DNA of 64,000 nucleotides, taken from contig JAEUHI010000058.1 in NCBI GenBank assembly GCA_016795385.1, forward strand, positions 1 through 64,000, in the 5' to 3' direction. The stretch is from Verrucomicrobiales bacterium. GTDB lineage: Bacteria > Verrucomicrobiota > Verrucomicrobiia > Verrucomicrobiales > DEV007. Both the position numbers and the translations under genes were made by a program. The notes under the pieces were generated by a model. That model was given only the letters and a program-made list of their open reading frames with translations. It ran no database searches and was not told the DNA's origin. Shown here one piece after another: positions 16,527 through 26,141 of the stretch; position 1 is the stretch's first letter; every line of letters begins with the position of its first letter.

Positions 16527-17996
16527 TTATTTGCCTCGATTTGGCGGTCCCGCCGGCCAATGCAGCTTCTGGAGCGTGGCGGCTTCTTCGTCGGTGAGGC
16601 GGCCGGGCTCGCGGTTGCCGGAGCCTTTTTGCTTCGTGAGGGAGTCGCCGAGTTCGGCGCGGGCGGCTTCGGCGTGTTTCATCAGCTCGGCGACTTTTTC
16701 GGGATGGGCGGCGGCGAGGTCGCGCGATTCGCCGGGATCGGACGCGAGATCGTAGAGGGCGAGTCCGGTTTGGCGGTTTTGATAGGGTGAGGGGAGGCCG
16801 CCGTCGCCTCCCGGTTTGCCATCGAGACTGCGGTAGGAGTGGGGCAGCACGAGTTTCCAGGTACCGCTCGCGACGGCGTGGAGTTCGTTCTGTTTGTAGT
16901 AATACCAATAGGCTTCGTGGGGATTCTTCGCGCCTTCGACCCCTGTGATGAGGGGCAGCAGGTCCTTGCCGTCGATCTCGCGTTCGGGCAGGGCGGCGCC
17001 GATGAGACCGGCAAGGGTTGGAAGGAGGTCGATGTTCATCCCGGGCTCGTCACAGACGGTGCCGGCGGGGATGGTGCCGGTCCAGCGCATCACGGTAGGT
17101 TCGCGCATGCCGCCTTCCCACGCCGTGCCCTTGCCTTCGCGGAAGGGGCCGGAGGATCCGGCATGGGTGCCGTAGGAAAGCCAGGGGCCGTTGTCGCTCG
17201 TGAAGATGACGAGGGTGTTTTCAGCGAGCCCGTTCGTGTCGATGGCGTTGAGGATCTCGCCGACGGACCAATCGAGCTCGGCGATGACGTCGCCGTAGAG
17301 GCCGCGTTTTGTGGTGCCGGCGAAGCGTTCGCTCACATAGAGCGGCACGTGGGGCTGGGGGTGGGGGACGTAGAGGAAAAAGGGCTGCTCACGGTGGCGG
17401 TTGATGAAGTCGACGGAGCGCGCGGTGAGCCAGGTCGTCATCATGCGCTGGTCGTGCTCGTCGGCGATGCGGAGGCGCTCGTTGCCTTCGTAGAGCGGCA
17501 GCGGGGGAAAGTTCTTGTTCGTGGGGTGCTGCGGCCACATGTCGTTGGAATAGGGAATGCCGAAGTATTCATCGAAGCCGTGTTGGAGCGGGAGGAACTT
17601 CTCGTGATCGCCGAGGTGCCATTTGCCGAAGGCGGCGGTGGCGTAGCCTTTCGTTTTAAACACTTCGGCGAGGGTCGTCTCCCCGGGATTCAGTCCGTGC
17701 CGGCTCCCGGGGCTGAGGGCGCCGTGCATGCCGAGACGGTTCGGATAGCAGCCGGTCATCAGCGCGGTGCGCGAGGCGGAGCAGACGGCCTGGGCGGCAT
17801 ACCAACGGGTGAAATGGCGTCCTTCCTTGGCCATGCGGTCGAGATTCGGCGTTTCGAAGCCCTCGGCCCCGTTCACCCCGATGTCGCCGTAGCCTTGGTC
17901 GTCGGTGAAAATGATGACGACGTTGGGGAGCCGTTCGGCGGCCGGTGAGGTCGACGCGGCGAGGAAAAGCAGACAAAAGAGGGCGATTTTATTCAT
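16527..17996 (-). CDS. Exported arylsulfatase-family sulfatase
   Basis: 489 residues from the ATG at 17994-17996 (a GTG three codons upstream is also possible). A signal peptide of about 20 residues ends at PAA-ERL. The catalytic domain starts with the calcium-binding DD pair in FTDDQGYGD (D32-D33). The formylglycine motif is VCSASRTALMTG, so the modified residue would be C72 in a C-x-A-x-R context, which is accepted by maturation systems although C-x-P-S-R is more common. Further conserved parts are GKWHLG, the FTSDNGPW metal-binding segment and the C-terminal domain with LYDLASDPGESRDLA. Sulfatases of this type desulfate polysaccharides in the periplasm. No intact FGE or anSME gene is visible in this window; the FGE-like domain at 56432 lacks the catalytic cysteines. 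Confidence 0.95.
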   Translation of the reverse strand: MNKIALFCLLFLAASTSPAAERLPNVVIIFTDDQGYGDIGVNGAEGFETPNLDRMAKEGRHFTRWYAAQAVCSASRTALMTGCYPNRLGMHGALSPGSRHGLNPGETTLAEVFKTKGYATAAFGKWHLGDHEKFLPLQHGFDEYFGIPYSNDMWPQHPTNKNFPPLPLYEGNERLRIADEHDQRMMTTWLTARSVDFINRHREQPFFLYVPHPQPHVPLYVSERFAGTTKRGLYGDVIAELDWSVGEILNAIDTNGLAENTLVIFTSDNGPWLSYGTHAGSSGPFREGKGTAWEGGMREPTVMRWTGTIPAGTVCDEPGMNIDLLPTLAGLIGAALPEREIDGKDLLPLITGVEGAKNPHEAYWYYYKQNELHAVASGTWKLVLPHSYRSLDGKPGGDGGLPSPYQNRQTGLALYDLASDPGESRDLAAAHPEKVAELMKHAEAARAELGDSLTKQKGSGNREPGRLTDEEAATLQKLHWPAGPPNRGK

Positions 17997-18120
17997 AAGA
18001 TTCACTTGGAATTCACGGCGAGCGTTTCATAACATAGCCAGCCAGATCCCGCCAAGGCGCGAACACACCTCCGGGATCTTCTCTTTTTGCTTTTCACCAA
18101 TTCACTGTCCGACCCTCCCC

Positions 18121-20559
18121 ATGCAAATCCGCACCGAAGACTACGAACAACTTGGCAAATTCTACCTCGGCCGCAGCTACGACCTCGGCGAGAAGGCGAT
18201 CGGCGATGATCTCGTTCTTTATGATTCCAAGGATCTCGTCACGCACGGCGTCGTCCTCGGGATGACGGGCTCGGGCAAGACGGGTCTCTGCATCGCCCTG
18301 CTCGAGGAGGCGGCGATGGACAACATCCCCGCGATCGTGATCGATCCGAAGGGCGACATTTCGAACCTGCTCCTGACCTTCCCTGATCTGACGCCGGAGA
18401 ATTTCCGTCCCTGGATCAACGAGGACGACGCGGCGAAAAAGGGCATCAGTCCCGACGAGCACGCGGCGAAGACCGCGGCGATGTGGGAGAAAGGTCTCGG
18501 CGAATGGGGGCAGAGCGGCGAACGCATTCGCCAATTCCGCGACAAGGTGGATCTCGCGGTCTACACCCCGGGTTCGAACGCGGGACTGCCCGTCTCGATC
18601 CTGAGTTCGCTCGATGTGCCGGATTTCGAGATTCTCGACGATGCCGAGGCGCTCTCGGAGCGGATCGAGTCGACGGTCTCGAGCCTGCTTTCGCTCGTCG
18701 GCAACAACGCGGATCCGCTGCGCGATCCCGAGCACATCCTCCTCTCGAACATTTTCTCGAACACGTGGAAGGCGGGTCACGGGGTGACGCTGGAAACGCT
18801 CGTGCGCCACATCCAGGTGCCGCCCTTCGACAAGATCGGGGTGATGGATCTGGAGACGGTCTGTCCGCAGAAGAGCCGGATGGATCTGGCGATGAAGATG
18901 AACAATCTCCTCGCCTCGCCGGGCTTTTCGACCTGGCTTGAGGGCGAGCCGCTCAACATCAAGCGCATGCTCCACACCTCCGAGGGCAAACCGCGTATCT
19001 CGATTTTCTCGATCTCGCACCTCGGCGATGCCGAGCGCATGTTCTTCGTCTCGCTGTTGCTGAACGAGACGCTTGGCTGGATGCGGGCGCAGTCGGGCAC
19101 GACGAGCCTGCGGGCGCTCCTCTACATGGATGAGATCTACGGCTACCTGCCGCCCTCGGCGATGCCGCCCTCGAAGAAGCCGATGATGACGATGCTGAAA
19201 CAGGCGCGCGCCTTCGGTCTCGGTGTGCTCCTCGCGACGCAGAACCCGGTCGATCTCGATTACAAGGCGCTTTCCAACATCGGCACCTGGTGGCTCGGCC
19301 GTCTCCAGACGGAGCGCGACAAGGCGCGTGTCCTCGATGGGCTCGAAGGAGCCGCGGCGAGCAACAACAGCGGATTCGACCGGAAGAAAATGGAGCAACT
19401 CCTCGCGGGTCTCGGCAACCGGATCTTCCTGATGAACAACGTCAATGACGACGCGCCGACGGTCTTCCACGTGCGCTGGGTGATGAGTTATCTCACCGGA
19501 CCGCTCGCCCGGACGCAGATCAAGAAGCTGATGGACCCGAAGCGCGCCGAGATCGCGGCGGTGAAGGCGGCGGCTCCCGCGCCCTCGCCCGATGCCCCGA
19601 AACCGGCCGCGCCGAAGCCGCTGCGTCCGCGTCTGCCGAAGGGCGCGCGCGATTTCTTCATCCCGGCCGGACCCGGTGTGCCTGCAAACGAAATCCACTA
19701 CGTGCCGGCGGTGATCCGCATCGGCGAAGTGCGCTACGAGGACAGTGCCAAGGGGGTCTCGGGCAGTGAGCCGGTCGCCTTGATGAACCCGGTCGATGCC
19801 ACGAGCGGCAATGTCGATTGGACGAAGCATCTGGAGTTGCCCAACGGTCTCCCTGTAAGCCAGCTCGGCAGCGAACCCGTCGATGGGGCCGCCTTCACCG
19901 ATCTGCCGCAATCGCTCCTCGATGAAAAACTCTGGTCGAAGCTGGAGAAGGAATTCGTCGACTGGATCTACGGGAATCACCGCGTCACCGTCTACAAGAG
20001 TCCCCTGACCGGTGAGATGTCGAACCCCGGTGAAGCCGAGGGCGACTTCCGTGCGCGTCTTGTCCATGCCGCCCATGAGGCGCGTGATGCGAAGGTGGAG
20101 GCCCTGCGCGCGACCTACGAGAAGAAGATCAAGGCGCTCGAGGAGAAAATCGCGAAAGCGATGGACCTGGTCGAGGATCAAAAGGCGCAGGCCAACAGCG
20201 CGAAGATGGATACGGCGATGCGGGTCGGCAGCACCATTCTCGGGGCTCTTCTCGGCAAACGCATCTCGACGACCTCGGGTCGTGGCGCGATGTCCGGAGC
20301 GTCGAAAGCCTGGAAGGAAAGCCGCGATGTCGCGCGGGCCGAAGAGAAGGTCGACGAATACCAGGAGGAGCTCGAAAAAATCGAGGCCGATTGCGAGGAG
20401 CAGGTCGAGAAGCTCAAGGCGGCGATGGACCCGATGAACGAAAAGCTCGAGACCCTGACCGTGACGCCTTTGAAAAAGAACTGCGCCGCCAAAGCCGTCG
20501 GCATCGCGTGGATGCCCTACCGCGTCAACGCGCAACCGACGCTCGGCGCGGCTTGGTGA
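18121..20559 (+). CDS. HerA/VirB4-like ATP-binding protein with C-terminal coiled coil
   Basis: 812 residues from the ATG at 18121; the open frame extends upstream but crosses the divergent sulfatase start region. An N-terminal helicase HerA-like P-loop domain has Walker A GMTGSGKT (residues 47-54) and the conserved VIDPKGDISNLLLTFP segment. Walker B is LYMDEIYGYLPP, with a sensor region LATQNPVDLDYKALSNIGTWWLGRLQ. The middle has a proline/alanine-rich linker (about residues 480-510). The C-terminal third contains two helical coiled-coil stretches around a short hydrophobic segment (near GSTILGALLGKR). The protein belongs to the HerA-FtsK superfamily, whose members pump DNA or assemble secretion/processing machines. 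No NurA nuclease is adjacent, so its partner is unknown. Confidence 0.85.
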   Translation: MQIRTEDYEQLGKFYLGRSYDLGEKAIGDDLVLYDSKDLVTHGVVLGMTGSGKTGLCIALLEEAAMDNIPAIVIDPKGDISNLLLTFPDLTPENFRPWINEDDAAKKGISPDEHAAKTAAMWEKGLGEWGQSGERIRQFRDKVDLAVYTPGSNAGLPVSILSSLDVPDFEILDDAEALSERIESTVSSLLSLVGNNADPLRDPEHILLSNIFSNTWKAGHGVTLETLVRHIQVPPFDKIGVMDLETVCPQKSRMDLAMKMNNLLASPGFSTWLEGEPLNIKRMLHTSEGKPRISIFSISHLGDAERMFFVSLLLNETLGWMRAQSGTTSLRALLYMDEIYGYLPPSAMPPSKKPMMTMLKQARAFGLGVLLATQNPVDLDYKALSNIGTWWLGRLQTERDKARVLDGLEGAAASNNSGFDRKKMEQLLAGLGNRIFLMNNVNDDAPTVFHVRWVMSYLTGPLARTQIKKLMDPKRAEIAAVKAAAPAPSPDAPKPAAPKPLRPRLPKGARDFFIPAGPGVPANEIHYVPAVIRIGEVRYEDSAKGVSGSEPVALMNPVDATSGNVDWTKHLELPNGLPVSQLGSEPVDGAAFTDLPQSLLDEKLWSKLEKEFVDWIYGNHRVTVYKSPLTGEMSNPGEAEGDFRARLVHAAHEARDAKVEALRATYEKKIKALEEKIAKAMDLVEDQKAQANSAKMDTAMRVGSTILGALLGKRISTTSGRGAMSGASKAWKESRDVARAEEKVDEYQEELEKIEADCEEQVEKLKAAMDPMNEKLETLTVTPLKKNCAAKAVGIAWMPYRVNAQPTLGAAW

Positions 20560-20590
20560 GGTCGCGCCGGCTTTTCCGGTGGGAGATTTT

Positions 20591-20621
20591 CCGCCTTTTG
20601 CGATTTGACCGCAAAAGGCGG
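20591..20621 (+). terminator. Hairpin terminator after the HerA-like gene
   Basis: Perfect 12-bp stem (20591-20602 with 20610-20621, arm CCGCCTTTTGCG) around a 7-nt loop, 31 bp after the stop codon. There is no T-run afterwards, so it could act as a weak terminator or as a 5' structure for the next gene. Confidence 0.55.
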
Positions 20622-20659
20622 GGGCCTTCGTCCGTATAGGAGTCGATCCCCGTTGCATT

Positions 20660-21520
20660 TTGAAGACCGACTCCGCCTCATTCCCGTTTCTCCTGCTCAT
20701 GGTCGCCGGTTTCCTTTTCGGACCGGCCGGGGGGCTCTCGCCTTTGCACGCCGATTGGAAGGTGGAGGATCAATCGACCGCGCAGGATCCGGCATCGCCC
20801 TTCGTCCACGAACGCAAGCTGGTCTCCAAGGCGACGGAGTCGGGATTCTTCGCGGCGAAGCGGATCGATCTCGTCTGGTTCCACGCCGACCGGCATACCT
20901 TCCGGGTCATCGACAACGGATCGCCGGTGGAGCCTCGCTATTCCGGGCTGGGTGCGGCGATGATCGAGAACGGTGCCCTCGCCGGATGCAATGGCGGCTT
21001 TTTCCTTGAAAATCACCAGCCTTCCGGCCTCATGATCGCCGGCGGTGAAGCGGCGGGCCGTTTCGGGGAAGGGGCGCTCCTCAGTGGCGTGGTGCTCTCG
21101 AGCGGTCGGCGCAATCCCTACCTGTTGCGCCGGGCCGAATACGATGCGGGGAAATACAAGGCCACCGATCTCCTTCAAGCCGGCCCCTTCCTCGTCGATC
21201 AGGGAAAGACGGTCCGCGGCCTTTCACCGGAGAATTCGCGTCGGCGCACCTTCGTCTTGCACGACGGCGACCGTTGGTTCGCCCTCGGCATGAGCGATGC
21301 CTTCACCCTCGCGGAACTCGGCGAGGTGCTCGCCCGGGCCGATTTCTCTCCTTCGCGGCCGATCCACCGGGCGCTCAATCTCGATGGCGGCACTTCCTCG
21401 GGACTTTACCTGAACCGGGGCACCGCGGGAGAGCCTCTCCACGTCGAGCCATTCAAGACCGTCCGCAACTATCTCGCGATCGTGCCGCGCGAAGTCGAGG
21501 CCGTGAAAAAAGGTGAATGA
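20660..21520 (+). CDS. Exported phosphodiester glycosidase (NAGPA-like) family protein
   Basis: 286 residues. The first codon in this frame that yields a full signal peptide is the TTG at 20660; an internal ATG at 20699 would shorten the signal to its hydrophobic part. After cleavage (near LHA-DWK), the domain of the phosphodiester glycosidase family (PF09992, related to N-acetylglucosamine-1-phosphodiester alpha-N-acetylglucosaminidase) spans most of the chain. Recognisable parts are the GCNGGFF segment and the C-terminal LNLDGGTSSGLYLN segment, which carry the conserved Asn/Gly/Asp residues of the family. Bacterial members often act on cell-wall or exopolysaccharide phosphodiesters. It lies between a hairpin and the ECF sigma gene, whose possible GTG start overlaps its stop. 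Confidence 0.88.
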   Translation: MKTDSASFPFLLLMVAGFLFGPAGGLSPLHADWKVEDQSTAQDPASPFVHERKLVSKATESGFFAAKRIDLVWFHADRHTFRVIDNGSPVEPRYSGLGAAMIENGALAGCNGGFFLENHQPSGLMIAGGEAAGRFGEGALLSGVVLSSGRRNPYLLRRAEYDAGKYKATDLLQAGPFLVDQGKTVRGLSPENSRRRTFVLHDGDRWFALGMSDAFTLAELGEVLARADFSPSRPIHRALNLDGGTSSGLYLNRGTAGEPLHVEPFKTVRNYLAIVPREVEAVKKGE

Positions 21521-21557
21521 AAGCGTGTCACGAAACTCCTTTCACGGGATATTCGTG

Positions 21558-22139
21558 ATGTTGAGTGAATCCGAAACAGAAGAGAATCTCGTTCTCCGCG
21601 TGCAGCGGGGGGAACTTGCCGCGTTCGAGCGGCTTCTCGAACTGCACAGCTCGCACCTCCGTGCCTTCGTCGCGATGAAGCTGCCCGTGCCCCATCTCAT
21701 CGACGAGATCGCGCACGAGGCTTTCGTCTTCGCCCATCGCCACATCCATGATTTCCGCGCCGGGACCGATTTCGGCAAATGGCTGCGGGCGATCGCCTTC
21801 AATCTCATCCGCAAGGAAACCCTCCGGCACCAGCGCCTCTCGAAGAATCGCGAGAAGTTTCTCGAACACCACCTGGTGCAGCAGGCCACGCGCGGGGAAT
21901 TCGCTCCTGATCTTCCTCTCGTATCCGCCTTGGAGGAGTGCCTCTCCCGACTCCCCGAGCAGCAGCGCCGCCTCCTCGAGCGCAAATACACCCTCTCCGA
22001 ATCCTCCCGCGAGATCGCTTCGGCCTTCGGGCAGAGCGAGGCCTGGGTGCGCACGACGCTCTGCCGCGTCCGCACCGCCCTGCGGCAGTGCATGGAACAC
22101 AAACTCAGTGGCGCCACCGGGGCGCCCGAACCCGCCTGA
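21558..22139 (+). CDS. ECF-type RNA polymerase sigma factor
   Basis: 193 residues from the ATG at 21558; a GTG at 21513 in the same frame would overlap the preceding gene and adds nothing conserved. Region 2 spans about residues 10-80, with the core-binding and -10 recognition helices around LIDEIAHEAFVFAHRHIHDF and FGKWLRAIAFNLIRKE. Region 4 (about 135-185) shows LPEQQRRLLERKYTLSESSREIA followed by a helix-turn-helix. This layout is typical of the Rhodopirellula/Verrucomicrobium-type ECF factors. The next gene, 6 bp downstream, encodes a membrane protein with an N-terminal segment like anti-sigma domains and a FecR domain, so it is probably the partner regulator. The factor likely drives the downstream DUF1549/DUF1501 genes, though that is inference. 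Confidence 0.9.
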   Translation: MLSESETEENLVLRVQRGELAAFERLLELHSSHLRAFVAMKLPVPHLIDEIAHEAFVFAHRHIHDFRAGTDFGKWLRAIAFNLIRKETLRHQRLSKNREKFLEHHLVQQATRGEFAPDLPLVSALEECLSRLPEQQRRLLERKYTLSESSREIASAFGQSEAWVRTTLCRVRTALRQCMEHKLSGATGAPEPA

Positions 22140-22145
22140 ACCACC

Positions 22146-23723
22146 GTGGACTCCGAACACCTCGAAGCCTATCTGTCCGGCGAACTCGATGAAACGGGTC
22201 GTCGCCAGGTGGAGCATGCCCTGAGGCACGACGCCGATCTCCGCGAGAGTTTTGTCGCCCAGGCTCAGATGGCCTCGGCGCTCCAGGCCTTGCTGTCTCC
22301 GGTCAAGGGCAAGGAAGCCTTCGAGCAAGGCGTCATCGCCCGCCTGCGTTCCGAGGGGGCCGGGGATCGCGGCTTCGCCAAGTCCGTCCTCCTGGAAATC
22401 GTCGAGGAACGCGAGGGCAAACGCCCGATGCGCTGGCCGGATCTGGTGATGACGGGGATTATCTCCGCCGCCGCCTCCATCGGGCTGTTGCTGCTCTTCC
22501 AATCCATCATTTTCCGGGTGGAAACGCCGGAGGGCGCCTCCCGTGCGAAACATGCCACGATCGATTCCTACATGGCCCGGATCGAGCGCAGCGAAAATCT
22601 CGTCTGGGATGCCGCCAGCAGGGCGAAGGTCAGCGAGGACGGCTGGCTCGCTCCCGGATTGCTGAGGCTGGAGTCCGGCTCCGCGGTGATCGCTTTCAAT
22701 TCCGGAGCCACCGTCTTGGTCGAGGGTCCATCCGATCTCAGCATCGAGGCGGACAACCGGATGTTCCTCAAGACGGGGCGCCTCACCGCCGAGGTGCCGC
22801 CCCTCGCCTCGGGCTTTACGGTGAACACCCCCCGGTTGAACGCGGTCGATATCGGCACCCGTTTCGGAGTCTCCGTCGAAAACAATGGCGATTCGGAGCT
22901 TCACGTGATGGAAGGGGAAGTCGAGGTGAGCCGCACCAGCGGGAATGCCGTGGCCCTCCGCCTGCGTGAAGGTCTCGCGGTACGGGCCGACAGCCGCACC
23001 CGTACCGAGCTCACCCCCGTCTCCTACAGTGGTGATCATTTCAAGCTGCGGCTGGGCAGCCCCGCCGAGGTGCAGCCGGCCCTCCAATTCACGTTCGACG
23101 AGTCGGTCGGTGCCATCGTGGAGGATTCCGGAAAGGATCGCCTTTTCGACGTGCCACTGGTCGCCTCGGGTGAACTCGATCGATCCCCGCGCCGCGCGGC
23201 CGGCCGTGTCGGGGGCGGGTTGGTCTTCCAGCCGGGTGAGACTCTGGACGTGCCGCTTTCCCGGGATTTCCGACTCGACGAACCCCACACGATCAGTTTT
23301 TGGCTCAAACTGCCCGCCAAGGTCGGGCAAAGCGGGGAAGAGCGCATCCTCGAGTACGGCCGTGATGCCCTCGCCTGGAGCGTTTCCTGCAACCTTGATT
23401 CCAGCCGCGGGATGCGGGGTGCCTTGCAGGTCGAATGCGGAGGGGCGTTCGTCACCGGCAGCAGCGATCTCGCCGACGGGAACTGGCACCACGTCGCCTA
23501 CCGTTACCTCGGCGAGGGGCCGCTTTCGTCGCGTGTCCACCTATTCGTCGATGGGAAACCCGAGACGATCAGCGCCACCTTTGACGGCAGTCCCAATTCC
23601 GGTCGCGCCGGCAACCTCCGCCTCGGCGGGGTGCGGGGAGAGGGATTCCAAGGCTGGATCGACCACTTCGTTATCTTCCACGAGGCCATCGACACCCCCA
23701 GCATCCAAGCCCTTTCCAAATGA
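22146..23723 (+). CDS. FecR domain and LamG-fold membrane protein (putative anti-sigma partner)
   Basis: 525 residues from a GTG at 22146, 6 bp after the sigma gene. The N-terminus (residues 1-50, LEAYLSGELDETGRRQVEHAL) has the helical look of cytoplasmic anti-sigma segments. One transmembrane helix lies at about residues 101-122. Then comes a FecR domain (about 160-300, with LESGSAVIAFNSGATVLVEGP and the NAVDIGTRFGVSV segment) and a LamG/concanavalin-like domain (about 310-520, with WHHVAYRYLGEG and a C-terminal GWIDHFVIFHEAI). So the cytoplasmic end could bind the sigma factor while the periplasmic LamG domain senses a carbohydrate. This is a common verrucomicrobial/planctomycete arrangement, but the signal is unknown and there is no TonB-dependent transporter nearby. 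Confidence 0.85.
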   Translation: MDSEHLEAYLSGELDETGRRQVEHALRHDADLRESFVAQAQMASALQALLSPVKGKEAFEQGVIARLRSEGAGDRGFAKSVLLEIVEEREGKRPMRWPDLVMTGIISAAASIGLLLLFQSIIFRVETPEGASRAKHATIDSYMARIERSENLVWDAASRAKVSEDGWLAPGLLRLESGSAVIAFNSGATVLVEGPSDLSIEADNRMFLKTGRLTAEVPPLASGFTVNTPRLNAVDIGTRFGVSVENNGDSELHVMEGEVEVSRTSGNAVALRLREGLAVRADSRTRTELTPVSYSGDHFKLRLGSPAEVQPALQFTFDESVGAIVEDSGKDRLFDVPLVASGELDRSPRRAAGRVGGGLVFQPGETLDVPLSRDFRLDEPHTISFWLKLPAKVGQSGEERILEYGRDALAWSVSCNLDSSRGMRGALQVECGGAFVTGSSDLADGNWHHVAYRYLGEGPLSSRVHLFVDGKPETISATFDGSPNSGRAGNLRLGGVRGEGFQGWIDHFVIFHEAIDTPSIQALSK

Positions 23724-23735
23724 AGGCTTGAATAA

Positions 23736-23756
23736 CTTTATAATTACCATAAAGTC
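23736..23756 (+). terminator. AT-rich hairpin after the FecR-LamG gene
   Basis: Inverted repeat ACTTTAT-aattacc-ATAAAGT, 13 bp after the stop codon. It is weak and lacks a T-run. It may reduce read-through before the next promoter. Confidence 0.35.
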
Positions 23757-23786
23757 CCAATCGCCTTGAGTTTGCTTTGAAAAGTT

Positions 23787-23816
23787 TTGTCACAATTGGA
23801 CGTGATCCTGTTATAC
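23787..23816 (+). promoter_or_regulatory. Candidate promoter of the DUF1549/DUF1553 gene
   Basis: -35 TTGTCA (23787-23792), an 18-bp spacer and -10 TTATAC (23811-23816), in the AT-richest part of the 143-bp gap before the ATG at 23867. This reads as a housekeeping-type promoter; an ECF promoter could also lie here but has no consensus I can match. Confidence 0.45.
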
Positions 23817-23866
23817 CTCATTGATTCCGAAACATCCGAAATCCTTTCCATCGATCCGAGCTCCCC

Positions 23867-26086
23867 ATGAAAACCCGAACCCTGAAACATTGTTTCTCAA
23901 CCCTCCTCGCGGGAGGCCTCCTCTTCGCGCTCACCACTGTCCAGGCGGAGCCCCGCACCTGGACCTCCGCCGACGGGCGCACCCTGCAGGCCGAATACGT
24001 CGGCGTGGCCGGGGCGGGTGCCAGCGCCGTGGTGAAGCTCAAGATGGCCGACGGCAACATCATCGACTATCCCGTCGCGAAGCTGAGCGAGCAGGACCGG
24101 CTTTTCGTCAAAGGCAATCTTCCGACGGATCCGGCCGCCCTCGCCGCGGAGATCGACAAGCTCGTCCTGAACAAACTCAAGGAGAGCTACTACGGGCTCC
24201 GCGAAGAACTCGCCGCCCTCCCCTCGAAAGCCGATCTGACGCCTGATGAGAAGGTCAAGCGCAAGGAAGAGATCGAGCGCGAAATGCTGATGTGCGTGCC
24301 GAACGAGCTGACCAACGACAACCAGTTCCTCCGCCGCATTTATCTCGACGTCGCGGGCCGCATCCCCACCTACGACGAGGCCGAGGCTTTCCTCAATGAC
24401 CGTGCTCCGAACAAGCGCGCCGTCCTTATCGACAAGCTCCTCGAATCCGAAGGTTTCGCGATGCGGATGTACAACTACTACGGCGACCTCCTCCGCATCC
24501 GCGAAGGCATCACCATGATGGGCAACGGAGACCTCAAGGTCGATCCCTACATGGAGTGGATGAAGCAGGCCATCCGCGAGGACAAGCCCTACGATGAAAT
24601 GGTCCGCGAACTTCTCACCGCGAAGGGCAAGATCTGGGAAGAGCCCGCCGTCGGTTACCTCGTCTCCGACCAGGGCATGCGTCTTTGCAACCTGTCGAAC
24701 ACCTTCACCATTTTCATGGGCACCGAGATCACCTGCGCCCAGTGTCACGACCACCCCTTCGAGGAAGTCTATCAGATGGACTTCTTCAAGATGGCCGCCT
24801 TCATGGGCGAGACCGAGACCAACGCCCGCGGCGGTGGCAACATGATGATGATGAGCGGCGGCGCCGATTACCGCGCCGAAGTCGATCGCATGAACAAGGT
24901 CCTCAAGGATGCCGGCAAGCTCCGCCCCAACCAGAACGAGGACCAGAACCTCGGGCAGTGGATCGGCACCCACCGCGTCCAGGTGGTCGACAGCGGCAAC
25001 AATGCCGTCAAGCTCCCCCACGACTACAAGTATGACGACGGCGAGCCGAACGGAGCCGTGAAGCCCGACACCTACTTCGGCGACAAGATGGATCTCTCGA
25101 AGTTCGAATCGCCCCGCGAGGCCTTTGCCGACTGGGTCGTTTCCCCGAGCAACCCGCGCTTCACCATCAACGTGGTGAACCGTTTCTGGAAGATCGCCTT
25201 TGGTCTCGCCCAGATCGAGCCTGTCTACAACATCCCCGGCCACCTCGATGGTCAGGCCCAGAACTACGAGCTCCTCTCCTTCCTCGAGACCATGATGAAA
25301 GATCTCGACTACAGCGTGAAGGACTTCTTCCGCGTGCTTTACAACACGCAGACCTACCAGCGCGAAGCCGAGACCCTCACCCCGAGCCTCACCCAGGTCG
25401 ACAAGGGCACCTATCACTTCCCCGGTCCGGTGCTCCGCCGCATGACCGCCGAGCAGATCTGGGATTCGCTCGTGGCCCTCACCACCGCCGACCCCGAGTC
25501 CGTCACCCGCAAGGGCTGGGACGACTACAAGGCTGTCATGAACGTCGACTTCACCAGCCTCAAGACCGCCGACGACATCCTCAAGTGGAAGGATGACTGG
25601 AGCAAGGCGAGCAAGCTGGTGAAATACAATGGCGACGTCGTCTCGCGGGATGACAATGTCGGCGGTGCCCAGATGTTCCGGGCCTCCGAGCTGCGCCAGC
25701 CCATGCCGCCGGACCACTTCCTGCGCATGTTCGGCCAGTCCGACAAGCAGCTCATCGAAAACCAGTTCACGACCGGTTCCGCTCCCCAGGTGATGGCGCT
25801 GCTCAATGGTGAAATCACCAACCGCGTCCTCACCAGCCCCGATGCCTATCTCGTGAAAGAGATCGCCTTCGGCAAAGGATCCAAGCGCGACAACGTCGAC
25901 AAGATCTTCCTCAGCGTGCTCTCCCGCTACCCCACCGCCCAGGAGAAGACCTCGGCCCAGTCCGGGATGCGCGCCAAGACGGATCGCGACATGAGCGAGC
26001 AACAGAAACTGCAGGCCGAAGCCACCGCGATCGGCAACGTCATCTGGGCGCTCGTGAATACCCGTGAATTCATGTTCATCCAGTGA
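23867..26086 (+). CDS. SHD1-DUF1549-DUF1553 exported protein
   Basis: 739 residues. A signal peptide (residues 1-27, ending near VQA-EPR) is followed by an SHD1-like domain (about 28-85, RTWTSADGRTLQAEYVGV with a C-terminal DRLFV). The DUF1549 domain (about 130-330) contains the CAQCHDHPFEEVYQMD motif. That CxxCH could bind haem, but in this family it is a general hallmark whose chemistry is not established. The DUF1553 domain covers the C-terminal half (about 400-735), with the INVVNRFWKIAFGL and VLSRYPT segments. These proteins are abundant in Planctomycetes and Verrucomicrobiota, almost always followed by a DUF1501 gene, as here (55 bp). A role in extracellular polysaccharide use or electron transfer has been suggested from context only. 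Confidence 0.93.
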   Translation: MKTRTLKHCFSTLLAGGLLFALTTVQAEPRTWTSADGRTLQAEYVGVAGAGASAVVKLKMADGNIIDYPVAKLSEQDRLFVKGNLPTDPAALAAEIDKLVLNKLKESYYGLREELAALPSKADLTPDEKVKRKEEIEREMLMCVPNELTNDNQFLRRIYLDVAGRIPTYDEAEAFLNDRAPNKRAVLIDKLLESEGFAMRMYNYYGDLLRIREGITMMGNGDLKVDPYMEWMKQAIREDKPYDEMVRELLTAKGKIWEEPAVGYLVSDQGMRLCNLSNTFTIFMGTEITCAQCHDHPFEEVYQMDFFKMAAFMGETETNARGGGNMMMMSGGADYRAEVDRMNKVLKDAGKLRPNQNEDQNLGQWIGTHRVQVVDSGNNAVKLPHDYKYDDGEPNGAVKPDTYFGDKMDLSKFESPREAFADWVVSPSNPRFTINVVNRFWKIAFGLAQIEPVYNIPGHLDGQAQNYELLSFLETMMKDLDYSVKDFFRVLYNTQTYQREAETLTPSLTQVDKGTYHFPGPVLRRMTAEQIWDSLVALTTADPESVTRKGWDDYKAVMNVDFTSLKTADDILKWKDDWSKASKLVKYNGDVVSRDDNVGGAQMFRASELRQPMPPDHFLRMFGQSDKQLIENQFTTGSAPQVMALLNGEITNRVLTSPDAYLVKEIAFGKGSKRDNVDKIFLSVLSRYPTAQEKTSAQSGMRAKTDRDMSEQQKLQAEATAIGNVIWALVNTREFMFIQ

Positions 26087-26141
26087 TTTCCGTTCCGACT
26101 TTTTGATCCATCGCATCCTCAATTCCCAACCCTATCCAACC